A stretch of DNA of 64,000 bases, from NCBI GenBank assembly GCA_028622995.1, contig JAJQJQ010000012.1, forward strand, positions 1,736,001-1,800,000, read 5' to 3'. The position numbers and the translations under genes are program-made. The notes beneath the pieces were generated by a model. That model worked only from the letters and a program-made list of their open reading frames with translations, was not told the origin of the DNA and searched no databases. This stretch comes from Panagrolaimus kolymaensis (taxonomy: Eukaryota; Nematoda; Chromadorea; Rhabditida; Panagrolaimidae). Within the stretch, counting starts at the first letter, position 1; each line of letters starts with the position of its first letter. Shown one piece after another: positions 1 through 12,697 of the stretch.

Positions 1-27
1 AACGTCTTTTTTTAAATTTTGGTGGCG

Positions 28-125
28 CGGTAGATTTCGGTAGATTGGAAAATTTTTTCGGTAGATTTCGGTAGATCTACCGGTAGATCTACCGGTAGAA
101 TCTACTGGTAGATCTACCCGGTCCA
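28..125. repeat. Palindromic tandem repeat, CGGTAGAT core
   Basis: The motif CGGTAGATTT or CGGTAGATCTAC recurs about eight times, first as direct repeats and then as the self-complementary unit GGTAGATCTACC. The array can therefore fold into a cruciform or hairpin. It starts almost at the window edge and may continue outside. The core is close to perfect, with only a few substituted units near 110-120. It contains no ORF of its own. I cannot assign it to a named repeat family. Confidence 0.8.
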
Positions 126-761
126 CCCTAGCTTGCAAACACAGGTTCAGTGCAAAACGCAAACGACATACTTGATTCTTCCGATGCATGTTCCACTATC
201 AAAAGCATTTAAAAGGATAAATAATAAAATATTTATTTTTAATATGAGCTTATAAGTTTCATACTGTATAAATGTTAAAACTAACAAACATGAATACATA
301 AAAATGAACAAAGGTGCTGTGATCAAAAATCGAGCAAATAATAAAGTATCCTCTTTCATGATAATATCCTAAAATGAAAATGCATATTGTTAGATAAAAA
401 GATTGAAAATAAGAATCAAGAGGTATCACAAGTTTTGTTTTATCATTGAATTTAATCAATCAAAAGAAACTTAAAAGACTGTTGACAATTAAACTATTAA
501 TAATCGATATTAAAGGAGTGAAGATGCTTAGATTTCAAAGGGATAAATGTTGCATCGAATAATGATAAACATAAGAGAGAGAAAAAACCGGCATTTCATT
601 GATTCAAAGAAATGATACATACAAACAAACAAAAAGACACACAAAATTAATTTTTATAACAAAGTTTATAAACAAACGAACAAAACTAAACTACGACAAA
701 TAATTATTAGGCTATAGTCGTTTTTGCCACAGTGAAGAGATTTGAAGTGCACATATTTTGA
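126..761. other. Non-coding 3' flank of the CCCH-finger gene
   Basis: I see no gene here. Two short ORFs at 147-459 on minus overlap each other, are rich in Phe, Leu and Tyr, and look like chance readings of AT-rich DNA. The stretch next to 761 should hold the 3' UTR of the minus-strand gene. Confidence 0.6.
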
Positions 762-3731
762 TTACGCGTCTGTCTTGATCCAACGGAAACGACCAGCATT
801 CTTCTTCGGATGCCAAAAGTAACAAGATTCATTTGTACATGCTTCATCAAAACGACATCGCTAAAAACAATAATCATAAGTAAAAAATCATTAAAGAATT
901 AAACAAATGCTTACTTTGGGATGGCGAAAAGTACAAGCTTCATTATTGCATCGAGCACCAAAACGACATGGAGCACTGCTTGTAGGCTGTTGCAAAGACA
1001 AATTCAATGGTTTAATACTTGAAACAGTTGATGGTTTAGTTGTTGAAACTGGAATATCAGGAGCATCTTTTGTATCAAATGATACAATAACTTCTGTCTT
1101 TCCTCCATTGGCATCATTTTCTTCTGTTTCATTTTGTTCACCTTCAGTAACATTTTGTTCACCATTTGTTTCACTTTCATTGCCATCAGTAGTTGATTCG
1201 ATTTGTCCTTCATTTGCAGTTTGGCTTTCAGTAGGCTTTTTTGGTGACTCAGTTAAAGCTTCGGAAGGAGTAGCAGCAGTACCATTTGAATCAGCATTGG
1301 TTGACAAAGGATTTGGTTGGTGGACTGAATGAGCAGATTTAGGCCTAAAAAATAAATGTTGTGATCTTTGATTTAATAAATAATATCAAAAACTTACGCC
1401 ATAGGAGGACGAGGTAATGTATGAATATAAGGACATGTTGGTTTGTTACAATTTGGTTCAAATTTACATGGAGGATGAACAAATAAGCATTTGTCACCAA
1501 ATCGGCAATTAGGAAAGTTGATGCATCGTTTTGTTGGATGAGAATATGAGCATGCTTCTTCATTACGACATTTTGGCCAAAAACGACAGCGTTCAGGAAT
1601 CTTTCCAACTTCAGGAGCTTTTGTACCACCAAATTGCTGAAAAGGATTTGAATAACTAAATGCAGTTGATAAATATCCGGTTGACCAAATTTGCAAAGGT
1701 TGTAGTGCCATATTGATTGAAAAGTTTAACTCACTTTCAAAATATTGAAAGTGTAAAAAGTAAAAACATTGAAGAATGAGCAATGATAAAAAGAAAATCA
1801 AAGTAGCACCCTTATTTTTGCGTTTCGAAAGACAAAAGAAAATGCGGCATATTTAAAATGTTTTGAGTAAAATGCTAATTTGTTTATCAATGGCTTAATA
1901 TTTATCCCATGTTTTCCTAATTGACTTTGTAAACAAAATGATACGAAAAAACTTCTACCTTAGTAAAAGGTATCATTAATGAATAAAAAAATCAACAAAC
2001 CTTTTTCTGTGGAACAGTATATTGCAATGGACGAGAAAGAGCTTCAGTTGGAGGAATTCTTGAATTATGAGCGGAAGCAAGGAAAGCATCAATTTCTGCT
2101 TCATTATCAGATTCTTCATCTTCTTCTTCATCATCATCGAATTCAATCTTCCCATCCCATTGTTTAGTTAATGGAACACCTGTCCCTAAAATTTAAAGTT
2201 ATTAATCTCATGATGTTTGAATAAAAAATAGTAAGAAAACAAGTTAACTGAGTGTGTAATTATAATCAAGAATAAAGCTTACCAGCTAACAATAGTCGTT
2301 TTCTCGCTACAGCTTCTAAATCACCACTATCAGCAGAACGTTTTTGTGGTCGAACTCCAGAAAGTTTGAGGAACGTTAGAACTAAATCGACATGCATTAA
2401 TAACGTTCAAAATTTAATGAAAAAAAAGTTACGTGGATCTTCAGCTCGACGTTGTTTTCTTCTTACTAATTTAGTAGCTTCTGCATGTTGAGTAACATAA
2501 TTTTCATCACCAGGTGGTGCTTCATCCATTGAAGCATGAATAGCTTTACGAGCTGCTGCATTTTTACCGAGTTTTACAATGAATTGAGTTTCACGTTCTT
2601 CTTCTTCAGAAAAGTCGCTATCATCATCATTTTTCATAACAGTGCGGTGAGAGGATCTCATCGTATTGACTTGCCTAGAAATAATAGAGAATTTTATAAC
2701 AGTTACAAAAGCACGAAGAAACTTACAATACATCATCATCAACTCTTCTACGATGTCTTGGCGGCTCTTCTTCTTTAAAGGTATCAGTCATTGCACGTTT
2801 GAATAAACTTGAACCAGCTTTAGCATCAGCCGAATCAGCTTTTCTTCGTTTAACAACAACTTGAGAACTTAATTTTGGTGAAGATGGTCGTTCAGTTTTT
2901 GGTACAACATGAGATCTAACAGTTTTGCGATTTTCTTCTTCATCTTCGTCGCTGTAAGTAATTCTTTTACGATCTTCGCGACGTCTGCTTTTATCACCAT
3001 CTTCAATTGAACGAGATCGTCGTCTTCGATCATCTTTGCGACGAGACGAACGTTCTTTTTCACGTTTAGGAGACGGAGCACGAATTGGTGCTCGCTTTGG
3101 TTTATCATCATCATGACGAGTACGACGAGGTGAGCGACTACGAGATCTTCGAATAGGAGATCTGCTTCTTGATTTTGGCCTTTCTCTTTCTTCACTGCTA
3201 TGTCTTCTAAAAAAACCATTCATTAGTATTCAAATATAAAATGTAAATTAGCCGTAATCGTCGAGGATAATAATGGTTATAACATTTGATGGAATTAATC
3301 ATCCAAATAGCAGTTAATAAACCATTGTGCTTAACGATAAAAACTTACTTCTTAACAGCTGGTTTTTCTGGTTCTCTTGCTTTAGCTTCTTCTGTTTCCT
3401 TCTTGTTAACCTTTTCAAAGAAGTCAAACAACCTAAAAAAGATCGAAATTAATATCTCCATCACAAGCAAATTTAGCTTACCAATCAACAAAGGGTTCAG
3501 TATTATCACTTAAAAAGAGCATTAAATCTGTTTTCATTCTGGCTTTATCCTTCTTATTTGCTATCATAATCATAATATAATCAGGTAATTCATCATCGAC
3601 TTCGATTCCAAGCTCTTGAATTTTGGTCTTTATTGCTGCCTAAAAAACGTACGGAATGATATTAAAGCTATTGGAAAAAATAAATAACAAAACCATACCC
3701 TTAATTTCTTTGTAAAATCATTGGTTGCCAT
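762..3731 (-). CDS. sut-2: ZC3H14/SUT-2-like nuclear poly(A)-binding protein with five CCCH fingers
   Basis: This is a multi-exon minus-strand gene with start ATG at 3731 and stop at 762-764. The N-terminus (MATNDFTKKLRAAIK, spliced across a short intron, then DDELPDYIMIMIANKK) matches the PWI-like fold of ZC3H14. Next come an Arg/Ser-rich stretch (about 2.7-3.2 kb, RSRSPRR-type), acidic linkers, and five C-X5-C-X4/5-C-X3-H fingers. Fingers 1-3 lie at about 1.4-1.6 kb (CRFWPKC, CINFPNC, CKFEPNC), finger 4 at about 920 (CRFGARC) and finger 5 near 850 (CRFDEAC). In the family these fingers bind poly(A) RNA in the nucleus; C. elegans sut-2 modifies tau toxicity. One acceptor near 1730 is weak. 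An internal ATG there (MALQPLQIW) could start a shorter isoform that keeps only the fingers. The domain order is sure; exact middle exons are less so. Confidence 0.9.
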
Positions 3732-4986
3732 TGTTTCACAAATATTCCAGAGTTAACAATCTAAAATTAGAGAAGTCAAAGTTTATAAGTATTTAATTAT
3801 ATATAAAAATCAATAATATACACGAAAATGAGAATAAAAAAGTTAAGAAAAATCCGCGAAATAAACAACAAAAAATATTGTGCATTTTGTGCATATTTGG
3901 TAGCTTCGGGATAGTGAATTTTATTATTAGTTCATTGCTTTTTTTGTCAAATCGCCAACTACTTCTAACTGCATTGTTACGAAAACAAATTTAAAAAAAA
4001 AGGGAAGAGAGAAAGAACGAACGAACAACGCAAGCAGTTGAAAATAGGAGCAAAAAATGGAGAGAAGCGTTTCAATGAAATTTTAATGGGAAACATTGCT
4101 GCACCTTGCCTCCTCGCAAATTACATGAGCATGAAATAATTGGAGAAGCATAAAGTTTAGAAAAAAAAGTTTTTGTGGCTTTTAGAAATAAATCAATGTT
4201 CTGTAATAACAAATTTTATGAAATCATCAAAGTGAAATAGATTATGTCAAATTTTGTCATAATAATTTTTGCATCATTTGGATTTTGGAAAGCATAAAAA
4301 TGTTTCAACTTGCTTTTAGAAATATTATTTTTAAAGTGCAAAGAAAAATTTTACAAGGATGTAAATTCTTGCTTTCACTCTTATTGGTTGCCATAGTTCA
4401 TTAGACTCTTTTTTACAAGATGAATTCAACTAAGCTTGTGGTTAGCAAAGGGAAATAATAGTTTTGAGAATATAGCAATAAAATTTGATTCAACGAAAAA
4501 ATTAAAAACTTCAAAAAATTGTAGCCATAGAAGAAGTTACGGTATTAGCCACTTTTTTCCATTTTACTCGATGGTTTTTTTTTACTAGAATGTTAGCAAA
4601 TATTTTTCCATAAATTTTTTACTTCAAAGGAAAGCTTTTAAATTTACCGGGGAGATGGCAAAGCTTTGATACAATACAAAAAAAAAAGAAGTCATTACAT
4701 AAAGAAACGTAAAAGCATATTTTAACGAAAATTGCCATATTTTGGATGAATTTTATCAAAGCAAAAATGTTTCATTATCTTCTTTTTGCTGATCTTTGAG
4801 GAAAAGGAGGAGGTGAAATAGCAAGCAAGCGATTCACTTTGCGCAATGACCAATTTTTTTTATTTGCTCACGAAAAATAGTATTACTTTGACATTCTGCC
4901 TCTTTTGCTTGATTCATTTTCTGCCCTTTTTTCCGCTGCACTTTTGTTTTTATTTCGTCATTCATTCTTTGCGCAATTTACATATT
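3732..4986. other. Divergent intergenic region, 5' part
   Basis: This is about 1.25 kb of AT-rich DNA between the minus-strand CCCH-finger gene and the SmY-like RNA. I see no ORF with coding character. It should carry the promoter of the CCCH-finger gene. Any proximal element of the small RNA would be expected about 50-70 bases before 4987, but I could not recognise one. Confidence 0.5.
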
Positions 4987-5041
4987 CACAGGGTCTCTCA
5001 TGAGTCCCGGTGTAAAATTTTTGGGACCTCCGCAAGGAGGT
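4987..5041 (+). ncRNA. SmY-like small nuclear RNA
   Basis: Two hairpins flank an Sm-protein binding site, the defining architecture of the nematode SmY RNAs. The 5' hairpin pairs CAC 4987-4989 with GTG 5010-5012, GGG 4991-4993 with CCC 5006-5008, and CTC 4995-4997 with GAG 5002-5004. It has A-G and T-T internal mismatches and loop TCAT. The Sm site AATTTTTGG is at 5016-5024. The 3' hairpin ACCTCC/GGAGGT (5026-5031 with 5036-5041) is perfect, six base pairs, with GNRA tetraloop GCAA. SmY RNAs bind Sm proteins and have been linked to recycling after trans-splicing. The mature ends are not visible and the transcript may start a few bases earlier. The structure is seen; the SmY assignment is inference. 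A fragment of a U5-type snRNA is the main alternative, but no U5 loop lies upstream. Confidence 0.72.
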
Positions 5042-5588
5042 AAATATACAACAATTAAACCCTTTAATTGTAATGCTCTCATATTTGATGGCACTTACAC
5101 TTAGAAATGCAATTCCAAAGTATCTGTATTTGTTCGTTTATTAGATAAAATAAGGCACAAATAAAAAAGCATAAATCTGGGATTACAATAGAAAGTCAAT
5201 AATTATAATAAGATTCAAGCAGTGGTCACAAAAGCAAATATAAAAAAATCATGGGAATTTAATGATCTTTTGGGCGTTCGAATATCCATCCAAATATTTT
5301 TTTATTGCTTGCGGATTGACACTTACATACGAAGATTATTATTTGAATGTTTTTCTTCAAAAATTTTAGATGAAAAACCGTTCGCAAAGAATGAAACAAC
5401 TTCGTTTGCAAAAATAATATTATTTTGAAAGTAATATTAACTTTTCGATTCAAATTTAGAATTTTCATCGCGTTTGATTTGTGTTGTTTTACAAGTTTTT
5501 TGTTGTTGTTTGTTTTGGTTTTTTACATTAAGTTTTTTTAGCTTCAGCTTTTATATTTTCAATTACTTTGTTACTTTTGGACTCGAGA
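5042..5588. other. Upstream region of the RRM/RS gene
   Basis: No gene is visible. A T-rich tract ending in TTTTTTTAG near 5541 is a good trans-splice or 5' UTR acceptor about 50 bases before the next start codon. A small overlapping pair of ORFs at 5222-5468 has no coding character. Confidence 0.5.
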
Positions 5589-7087
5589 ATGAAAGATGAA
5601 AGTTCAAATCAACCATCAATCGACCAAGAAAATTATGTACCAGAAGAGCAATATTTGGATGAAATGGATATCAAACCATCGAACTCTGTTAAAAGATCTC
5701 CTGGTGGCGATGAACTGATACCAACTCCATTTCAAGAGGAATACACCCTACATGGTATGGATGGTAATAATGATTATGTTTTTGCTGAGCGACCACAACC
5801 AAGTCCACCGTACGTTGAATATACTGGCGAAGAAAATCAATCTTCATTAAAAGATGATAGACAAGAATCATTTCAAATTGGTACTACGCTCTCTTCACCT
5901 CCACTTGTATCAACATCAGAAAGAATCTGTCCTATTGATACAACTTTATGGATGAGTGATCTCAGAGAAGGTTGGGACACAGAATTTATTAAGAAAGCTT
6001 TTGAATCTTTTGGGTTTACTCCCATTAATATTAAACATATTACTGAAAGAGTTAAAGTAAGTTGTTTGAATTGTTCTTTGGTTTTTTCAACTAACTCATG
6101 GTATTTTTTCAGGTGAATCCATATGCTTTCGTAGAATTCGAGACTACCGAGATTGCAAAGAAAGCTATCTTAAAATGTAATGGTCGTTCAATTCCTGGTG
6201 ATACTCATCGACATAAATTTCGACTGTCTTTTGCTAACCTTCCAAATCAAATGTTAGTTTTTTTTTCTTATCTTTTTATCTCCTAAGCTTGCTTTTTTTA
6301 GCACCTGTGAATATATTGTTACTGTAAACAATCTTTCAAAAGCTGTCGATGAAGCTGCACTTTTCAAGGTTTGCATCTAACTTATCTTTTGTATCTCATC
6401 TTTATCTTTTTTTAGTTGTTTGGAACAAAATATGCTTCATGTCGTGGTGCTAAAGTTCATATGCATCCTACTGGTACGCCAAAAGACTCTGGTATTATTA
6501 AATTTTCAAATCAAACTGATCAACAACTTGCACTTATTGAAATGAATAGGTACGAATTCAAAGGAAAAGAGCTTAAACTTCAATTAGGCCCAACAAAGTT
6601 AAGAGGTCCAAAGAACTTATTGACTGCTCTTCAAACTTCTATGTATCAACAAGCTGCTTATGCACAATTTGGTTTTATGCCTGCATTATTTCCACCGGGA
6701 CAATTTCCATTTATGAATCTTATGGTGTGTTTTGTTTATTAACTTTGTTATAATATTAATAGCAACATTTTACAGGCTGGTGCTCCTTTCCATTATTCTT
6801 CTGGTGATGTTCATCGTTCAAGAGATCGTAGCCTTAGTCCTGTTAGAAATCGTCGTAGAAGATCTCTTTCAAATGATCGTAGCCTTAGTCCTGTTAGAGA
6901 ACGGCGAAGAAGATCTCGTTCAAATGATCGAAAAAGAAGTCTTGATAAAGATCGTCGAAGAAGATCCCGTTCAAGAGACGGTGAACGTGGAAAAGATCGA
7001 CGCCGCTCTGGACGTGAACGCTCACCGATAAAAAGACGAAGAAGCCGCTCAAGAGATCTTAAAAGAAGAGATTCACGAATGCATTAG
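5589..7087 (+). CDS. SECp43 (tRNA-Sec-associated protein 1)-like RRM protein with C-terminal RS domain
   Basis: I join five exons: 5589-6056, 6113-6252, 6302-6368, 6416-6724 and 6776-7087. ATG 5589 is the first in-frame ATG, just after a likely trans-splice acceptor near 5541. The acidic N-terminal third is followed by RRM1 (TLWMSDL... AFVEFE) and RRM2 (YIVTVNNL... GIIKFSN). Both align by eye with the paired RRMs of TRNAU1AP/SECp43, including LWMxDL and the SCRG.KV segment before the second RNP. SECp43 binds selenocysteine tRNA and supports its methylation and selenoprotein synthesis. The last exon is an Arg/Ser/Asp-rich tail with a repeated SNDRSLSPVR-type block, as in SR splicing proteins; this tail is not part of vertebrate SECp43. 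A splicing-factor role is therefore an alternative. AATAAA lies at about 7244. Confidence 0.85.
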
Positions 7088-7896
7088 AATCAAACAAATT
7101 GTCAAAATATTTCTGCCATCCTTATGGAAGCAACAAGATAGGATTAAACAATTATATCCTGAAGTTTTAGTTAATGTCTAATTTATTCCTTATTATGTTA
7201 TTTTAATTTGATTTTTCTTATTGATTTTGTTAAAAGTTTTTGAAATAAAAATGTAAAAAAAGCTTTATCTGTGTTTAATGGGTGTTATTTGGTTTCTTTT
7301 TGAATTTTCTTCTCTTCTCAATTGCTTCAGCAGCTTCGATGCTTTAAGGATATTGGTCATACTGCACAGCTGTCAAAACTCTAAATTAGTAACTATCGTA
7401 TTCGCAAAGCCCTTGATAGTGCTATCATTATTTCGTTTATGGCGTTAAAGCAAATAACTATTTTCTGAGACATCTTCTGCTCATCTAATTTATTTTTAAA
7501 ACTTATAAAACTTTTTAAAACACAAAAACAATAACGGATAAAGAAAAAGGATAAAGCTCAATTCCGATAATTTAAATTTTATGATTTACCAAAATTTGAG
7601 AATAAACAAAAGAAAATGTGTGACTATGATACAAAAAAATTTAAAACCAAAAAAGAAAAGAAAACAACACAAAAGTAATAAGAAAATAATATTCGGGCAG
7701 AGTATTAATTTGGATGCAATTAATCGAATGACTAATCTTTTTTTTTTAAAGTATTCCTAAATTAACTTTCGATTCAGTAGAAAATTTTCTTAGCAAATTT
7801 AAAACACAAAAAAAAATTGTAATCAAAAAGAGTGAAAAGTTCTGATATGAAATAAATTCAATATTTTTTTTCATTGTCCATCAATGAAGGTAAATT
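7088..7896. other. Convergent intergenic region
   Basis: This stretch holds the 3' ends of the plus-strand RRM/RS gene (poly(A) signal near 7244) and the minus-strand sipa-1 gene. The rest is AT-rich with A and T runs. I see nothing else in it. Confidence 0.6.
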
Positions 7897-10800
7897 TTAT
7901 AAGTGATCATCAAGTTCGGGCGGATTAGAACCTTCGCGATTTGCTGTTTGAATGATTAAAAGTTCTTTTTTTGTTGCTTCATGAGCTCGTTTTTCCTACA
8001 AAAAATTTAATTATTAAGCAGTTATTGGTTTTTGGAATTAAAAGAGTACCATAGCTAATTGAGTTCTTAGTTGCTCATTAAGTAATTCAAGCTCTTTCTT
8101 TTCTTTATAAACTTTTTGAAGCATCCATTGATATTTGCTTAATTCAGTATCAAATGAAAGATGGCGCTCGGATGAAGTTTCATCCAATGAAGGCTGTAGA
8201 GCCTGTAATTTATATTGCTTTTAAAATAAATGACTTGTTTTTTCTTTTGAAGCTAATATGGAAAATCTTTAATTTCTAAGGATGTGATTCTTGAGATTTT
8301 TTTTCATTCACTCAAGTTGTTTTTGAAGAAGAAAACTTACATTTGGTTCTCCTTCTAATGAATGGAAAACACTTGGCATTCCAATAACCTCATCTGATTG
8401 AGTTCTATCGAGAGTTGACTGAAAATTAAAGAAAGAATAGTTTAGAGATTTAAAATTGGAAAAAGAAAATCAATCCATTTCAAGTTGATTTTTAACCACA
8501 AAAAAGCAGCCGTCATCAACTTCAAAGATATTAAAAACCCATTCAGCCACTCTCTCCATTTAAATATTGGCATGGTTTTATGTGTGGCATCGAATACGTA
8601 TGTATGGTAGTTTGATGAGTGATATTGATTGAGAAATAAATAATAACAAACCTTATTTGTTAAAGCATCACAAAGTTGATCATGCATTGAATTACTAAAA
8701 TTACAATTCTTTTTGTATGTTCTAGGTGGTATAGGTGGCACAACAACACCCGGTCTATAATTAGTTATTTGATAGTTAACCACTCTGTTGTTATTTGGTG
8801 CTTTATTATTGTTGTAAAGTGATATAGAAGATGAATAGTAAGTTTTATATGGTGGTGGTAGTGGTGGTCTAGGTGGTAGTGAGAGTGGTGGCCTAGAAGG
8901 GTTAATAAAAAAGAAGAGGAGGAGATAGAAATATAAAAATAAAATAAAAATTAAAGAAAAAAGGATGCAGAAATTAGAAGGGAAAAAAAGCAAATTCGAA
9001 ACTTCATAAAATAACTGTGATCTTTTCTTTTGAGAAGCTTGCAGAAAAACATAATAATAAAGCAACCAAAAATATTTTTTATCCAGAGTGCATAAACTTA
9101 TCAAACTAACTTAAACCTGGCGAATGTGCAGTGCAAAAAAAATATAAAAATAACAAAAATCACACAGGAATTTGAAGTTGAATCAGATTTTTTACATCAT
9201 TTTTTCAAACTCTGTAAAACCCGAATCCGACAACTTCAGCTTCCATTGATTCTCCACCAAAAAAGCCAACAATAAAAAGACTTACGAAACTTTTCTTTTA
9301 TCCTTTTGTGGTCCACCAGGAGTGGAAGCTTCTGAACATGAATCAAATATGGACGTTGATCGCTCCTTTTTATAACTGTATTGATCTTTCGCTAGCGGTG
9401 TTCGATGGCCACCAAAATTGAATCTTTCTTCAAAACTGCTTGAAGGGCTATTGTGAGCTGAACTTGATAATTCTTTATTTCGAATTTTAAACATTTCTTG
9501 ATACCTGTAAATATTTTTTTGTTTAATACCTCCTTAAACAAATTAAGCTTTTTTACGTTAATGGTTGTTTTGCAAAAGTATCAGGTGTTAGAATTTGAAC
9601 TTCTTGTCCTTTTATTGCTGGGCAATTTGGATCTTCACAACCTCTTCTTGGATTTCCATCTGATGAAGGGGCAATCATCATGACTCTAACTATCATTTTC
9701 TCTTCCAATAATGAAGTCATTTGGTCGAGAGACATTGTGGAAACAGCAATATTTTCCATCTGAAATTTACTCATATTTTTAGTGTCCATCGTGTTTTAAA
9801 AATTGGTTACCTCAGCTATTCGACTGCCTTGCCTTAAACCAGCTTTCCAAGCAGTTTGATACATTTCAACATCGGTTACAACACCCTCTTCTTGAATATG
9901 AAATCCAAGGGAATCTCCGGGTTTAGTTTTTCTCAAAATTAATTCCTTTGCTTCTTCACCATTTGTAACAGCTTCAAGCCTTCGTAAAAGTGAATTTAAT
10001 TCTCTTGCTGTTCCATCATTCGTGCAACATCGCATCAGCAACATTTCACCATGATCATAATAAAGTTTTAAACCCATATCCGTATTTGCCCAACCTATGA
10101 TTGAATGAGTTGGAGTTGCAAACAATACGGCACCCGTTGGAATTTCTAATAAAACTATGCTTTCCGCAGAGACACCAAGAATGCAACTGCATCGTTTATT
10201 ATAAGAATGGTCATGAACATCCACCATCCAACTTAAAGCTCCTCGAACATTTGCACCCAAAACAGGTTTGGGAATTGGACGTTCTTTACGTTTCACTGAT
10301 CCACCAAGAAAGCGGCCTGGAAGGGTTTCTGTAAAAAGTTTAAAGGACAAAATTTTGCACAATCACAATAATTAAAAAAAGCAGCAATCATTGGCAACAT
10401 CAAATTTTACATATTTGGTTTAGGTATTAAATTTGACGATGTGAAAGCAAAACTGGGACTGTCATTGAGGGAAAACAGAGGGAAGTGTCACTTCACTTAC
10501 TTGCAATCCTTGATGGACCTTCATTTGGATGAGCAGTAACATAATTTTCTGATAAATCTTTGAGAGCTTCTCTTCTGGTTCTCGCTGCCATTGCAGCAAA
10601 TTTTTTAGATCTATGAACAGCGTTTTCAGCATTTATTACTAAAAAAATATTTCTTTGTCTGATTAAAAATTCATTTATTCTCTCGCTTACTTTTGGTTAA
10701 CAAAAAATCATGAAATTCTGAACATTTTGATAATTTGCACCTGGTTGAATTGGTGGCCCAAATGCTGGAACATCTTTTACCCGTGATATAGCCACCCTAA

Positions 10801-12697
10801 ACAAAATTTTATTTTTATATGTAACTCGAATGAAAACCCATACCTGTAGCTAACATTATCCGTGCATGGATTACTCACACGAACAATAATAAAAACATGT
10901 TGAAAATGAGATCGAACTGTTATAGGACTAAAAGGGGATGCACCAGGTTCTTGAAATATTATTGTAACCATATCATTTCCAATGTGTCTTTTCCTGGATA
11001 GTTGTTGACGATTATTGGGTGTAAATGGAAGCATTGTGGAAACATGAAACATAACTTCATGTGAATGGTATTCAGTATAAATACTAAATTCTCCTGTTGT
11101 ATCTCCGCGAGTATCCAAACCACCTTTATAATTTTCAAATCCTTTTAATCTAACACGTTGACCTAAGAAATCCAAAAATTCTTCAAATGCTGGACTCGAT
11201 GTTTCATTGTTATACATTTGTTCTTCGGTTGATTGATTAGCTTTACAATATAATATTCCAACTTTATATCGAGTATAAATTGGTTGTTCATCAATTTTTA
11301 GCAATAATTCTTCAACTTTGGGTGAAGTTATTGAAGGTCGTAATGCACCGAAATGAATTTGAGGGCATACTAGTTCAAGCAATTCCCGCATTAAAGTTCG
11401 ATTGCTTTTATCTTGCGGTTGTTCTGGTAGTGCTTCTTCAGGTACTGCTACACGCATAGTTAGAAGCTAAAAGTGATCGAGAAATTAAAATATGAATCGC
11501 AGCAAAAAAAGTAGGTGCGAATTATTAATAACTTACATCACTTATCCGTATAATTAATCGATAAAGAGTATGAGAAATAATTGTACCAGCTTCTTTACGT
11601 TCAGATGTTTCACGAACAAGACTAACCGCTACAGGGCCTAAATGTTCATCCGTTCCAAAATAATCAACGTGAGCTAAAAAAAACATTTTCTTTCTTTATC
11701 AACGTTTCATTTTTATCCGAAATTCTTACATCGTCCAGCAAAACAATGCCGAAAATAATAACTTCCAATATCTTGAGGTTCAATAACAATTTTAGGTTGC
11801 CGCACCGCGCAAAGTCTGCCACCAAGATAAACATTTGAAACATCTTCTAGAACTCCAGCTTCTGCGGCTGTGTGTTCACGTTGCCATGTTTCTATTTCAT
11901 CATCATAGCTTAAAGCTTTAGCCGGAGTTAAGGTTAATCGAGAAAGGGCCATACGACGAATGGGTTCAATTCCGAGTTCATTTCTAAGAAATTATTTGTG
12001 GTTAGAATAATTTTAGCTTCAATGGAAGTACCTAAAAGCTGGACAACTTGCAAGTAATTCATTACTCTTTCCATCACCGCCATCATCTTCCGATGGACTT
12101 TGAGCTTGTGAAGCTCCTGTGGGTCTTGCAGCTTCTAAAGTGGTTGTTGGTGGACCTAAACCCCATGCAGCTGCTAATGAATGACAATCATGATATGCAC
12201 ATAAACGAGGATAAGGTGGATGCCATTCACTAAAACAACAATACATTCAGAAGAAGAAGAAAAACTATTTTCATTCATATTATTTTTTGTCAACAACGGT
12301 GGCTGATAAAATATTTTTAAAAGAAGATTAAAATCATTTTTAAACCGATTAAAAAATAATTTATTCAAACAATCAATTTTTAGTTTCATTCACGAAATGA
12401 AAAACTTACGTTTGACTTTCATCTTTTGAAAGAACATCCGACTCACTTCCAGTAGTTGCTGGATCGGGTGATGGTTGAGATTGAATGGATTGTTGAGTGA
12501 GAGCACCAGGCGACATTCCACCATGACTTGATGATGAAGAAGTAGATGCAAGTGAATTTGTTACAAGCATCGAAGAACCTCCTGAAGTGGATGCTTGAAC
12601 TGTAATTCCTGAACTTGTCGGTGTTGAAGAAGTATTTGAAGGCATTCCGTTGTTGTTAGAATTTAATCGGAATCCTGTTTGCTGATTTGTGGCACCT
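7897..12697 (-). CDS. sipa-1: SIPA1L/sipa-1-type Rap GTPase-activating protein (5' end unresolved)
   Basis: A many-exon minus-strand gene encodes, in order: a Ser/Thr/Gln-rich segment (12.4-12.7 kb); a conserved linker with [18 protein letters not shown]; a full Rap-GAP domain (10.8-11.5 kb) with [24 protein letters not shown] and [15 protein letters not shown]; a post-GAP block ([18 protein letters not shown]); a PDZ domain ([15 protein letters not shown]... [15 protein letters not shown]); Ser/Pro-rich regions; and a leucine-zipper coiled coil ending PPELDDHL. The Asn of HIGND is the catalytic residue known for Rap-GAPs. The family inactivates Rap at junctions and synapses. The first exon shown opens at a splice acceptor (about 12697), so the true start is upstream; a candidate 13-codon exon is at 18692-18731. 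ATG 12645 could also serve as a start. Confidence 0.92.
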
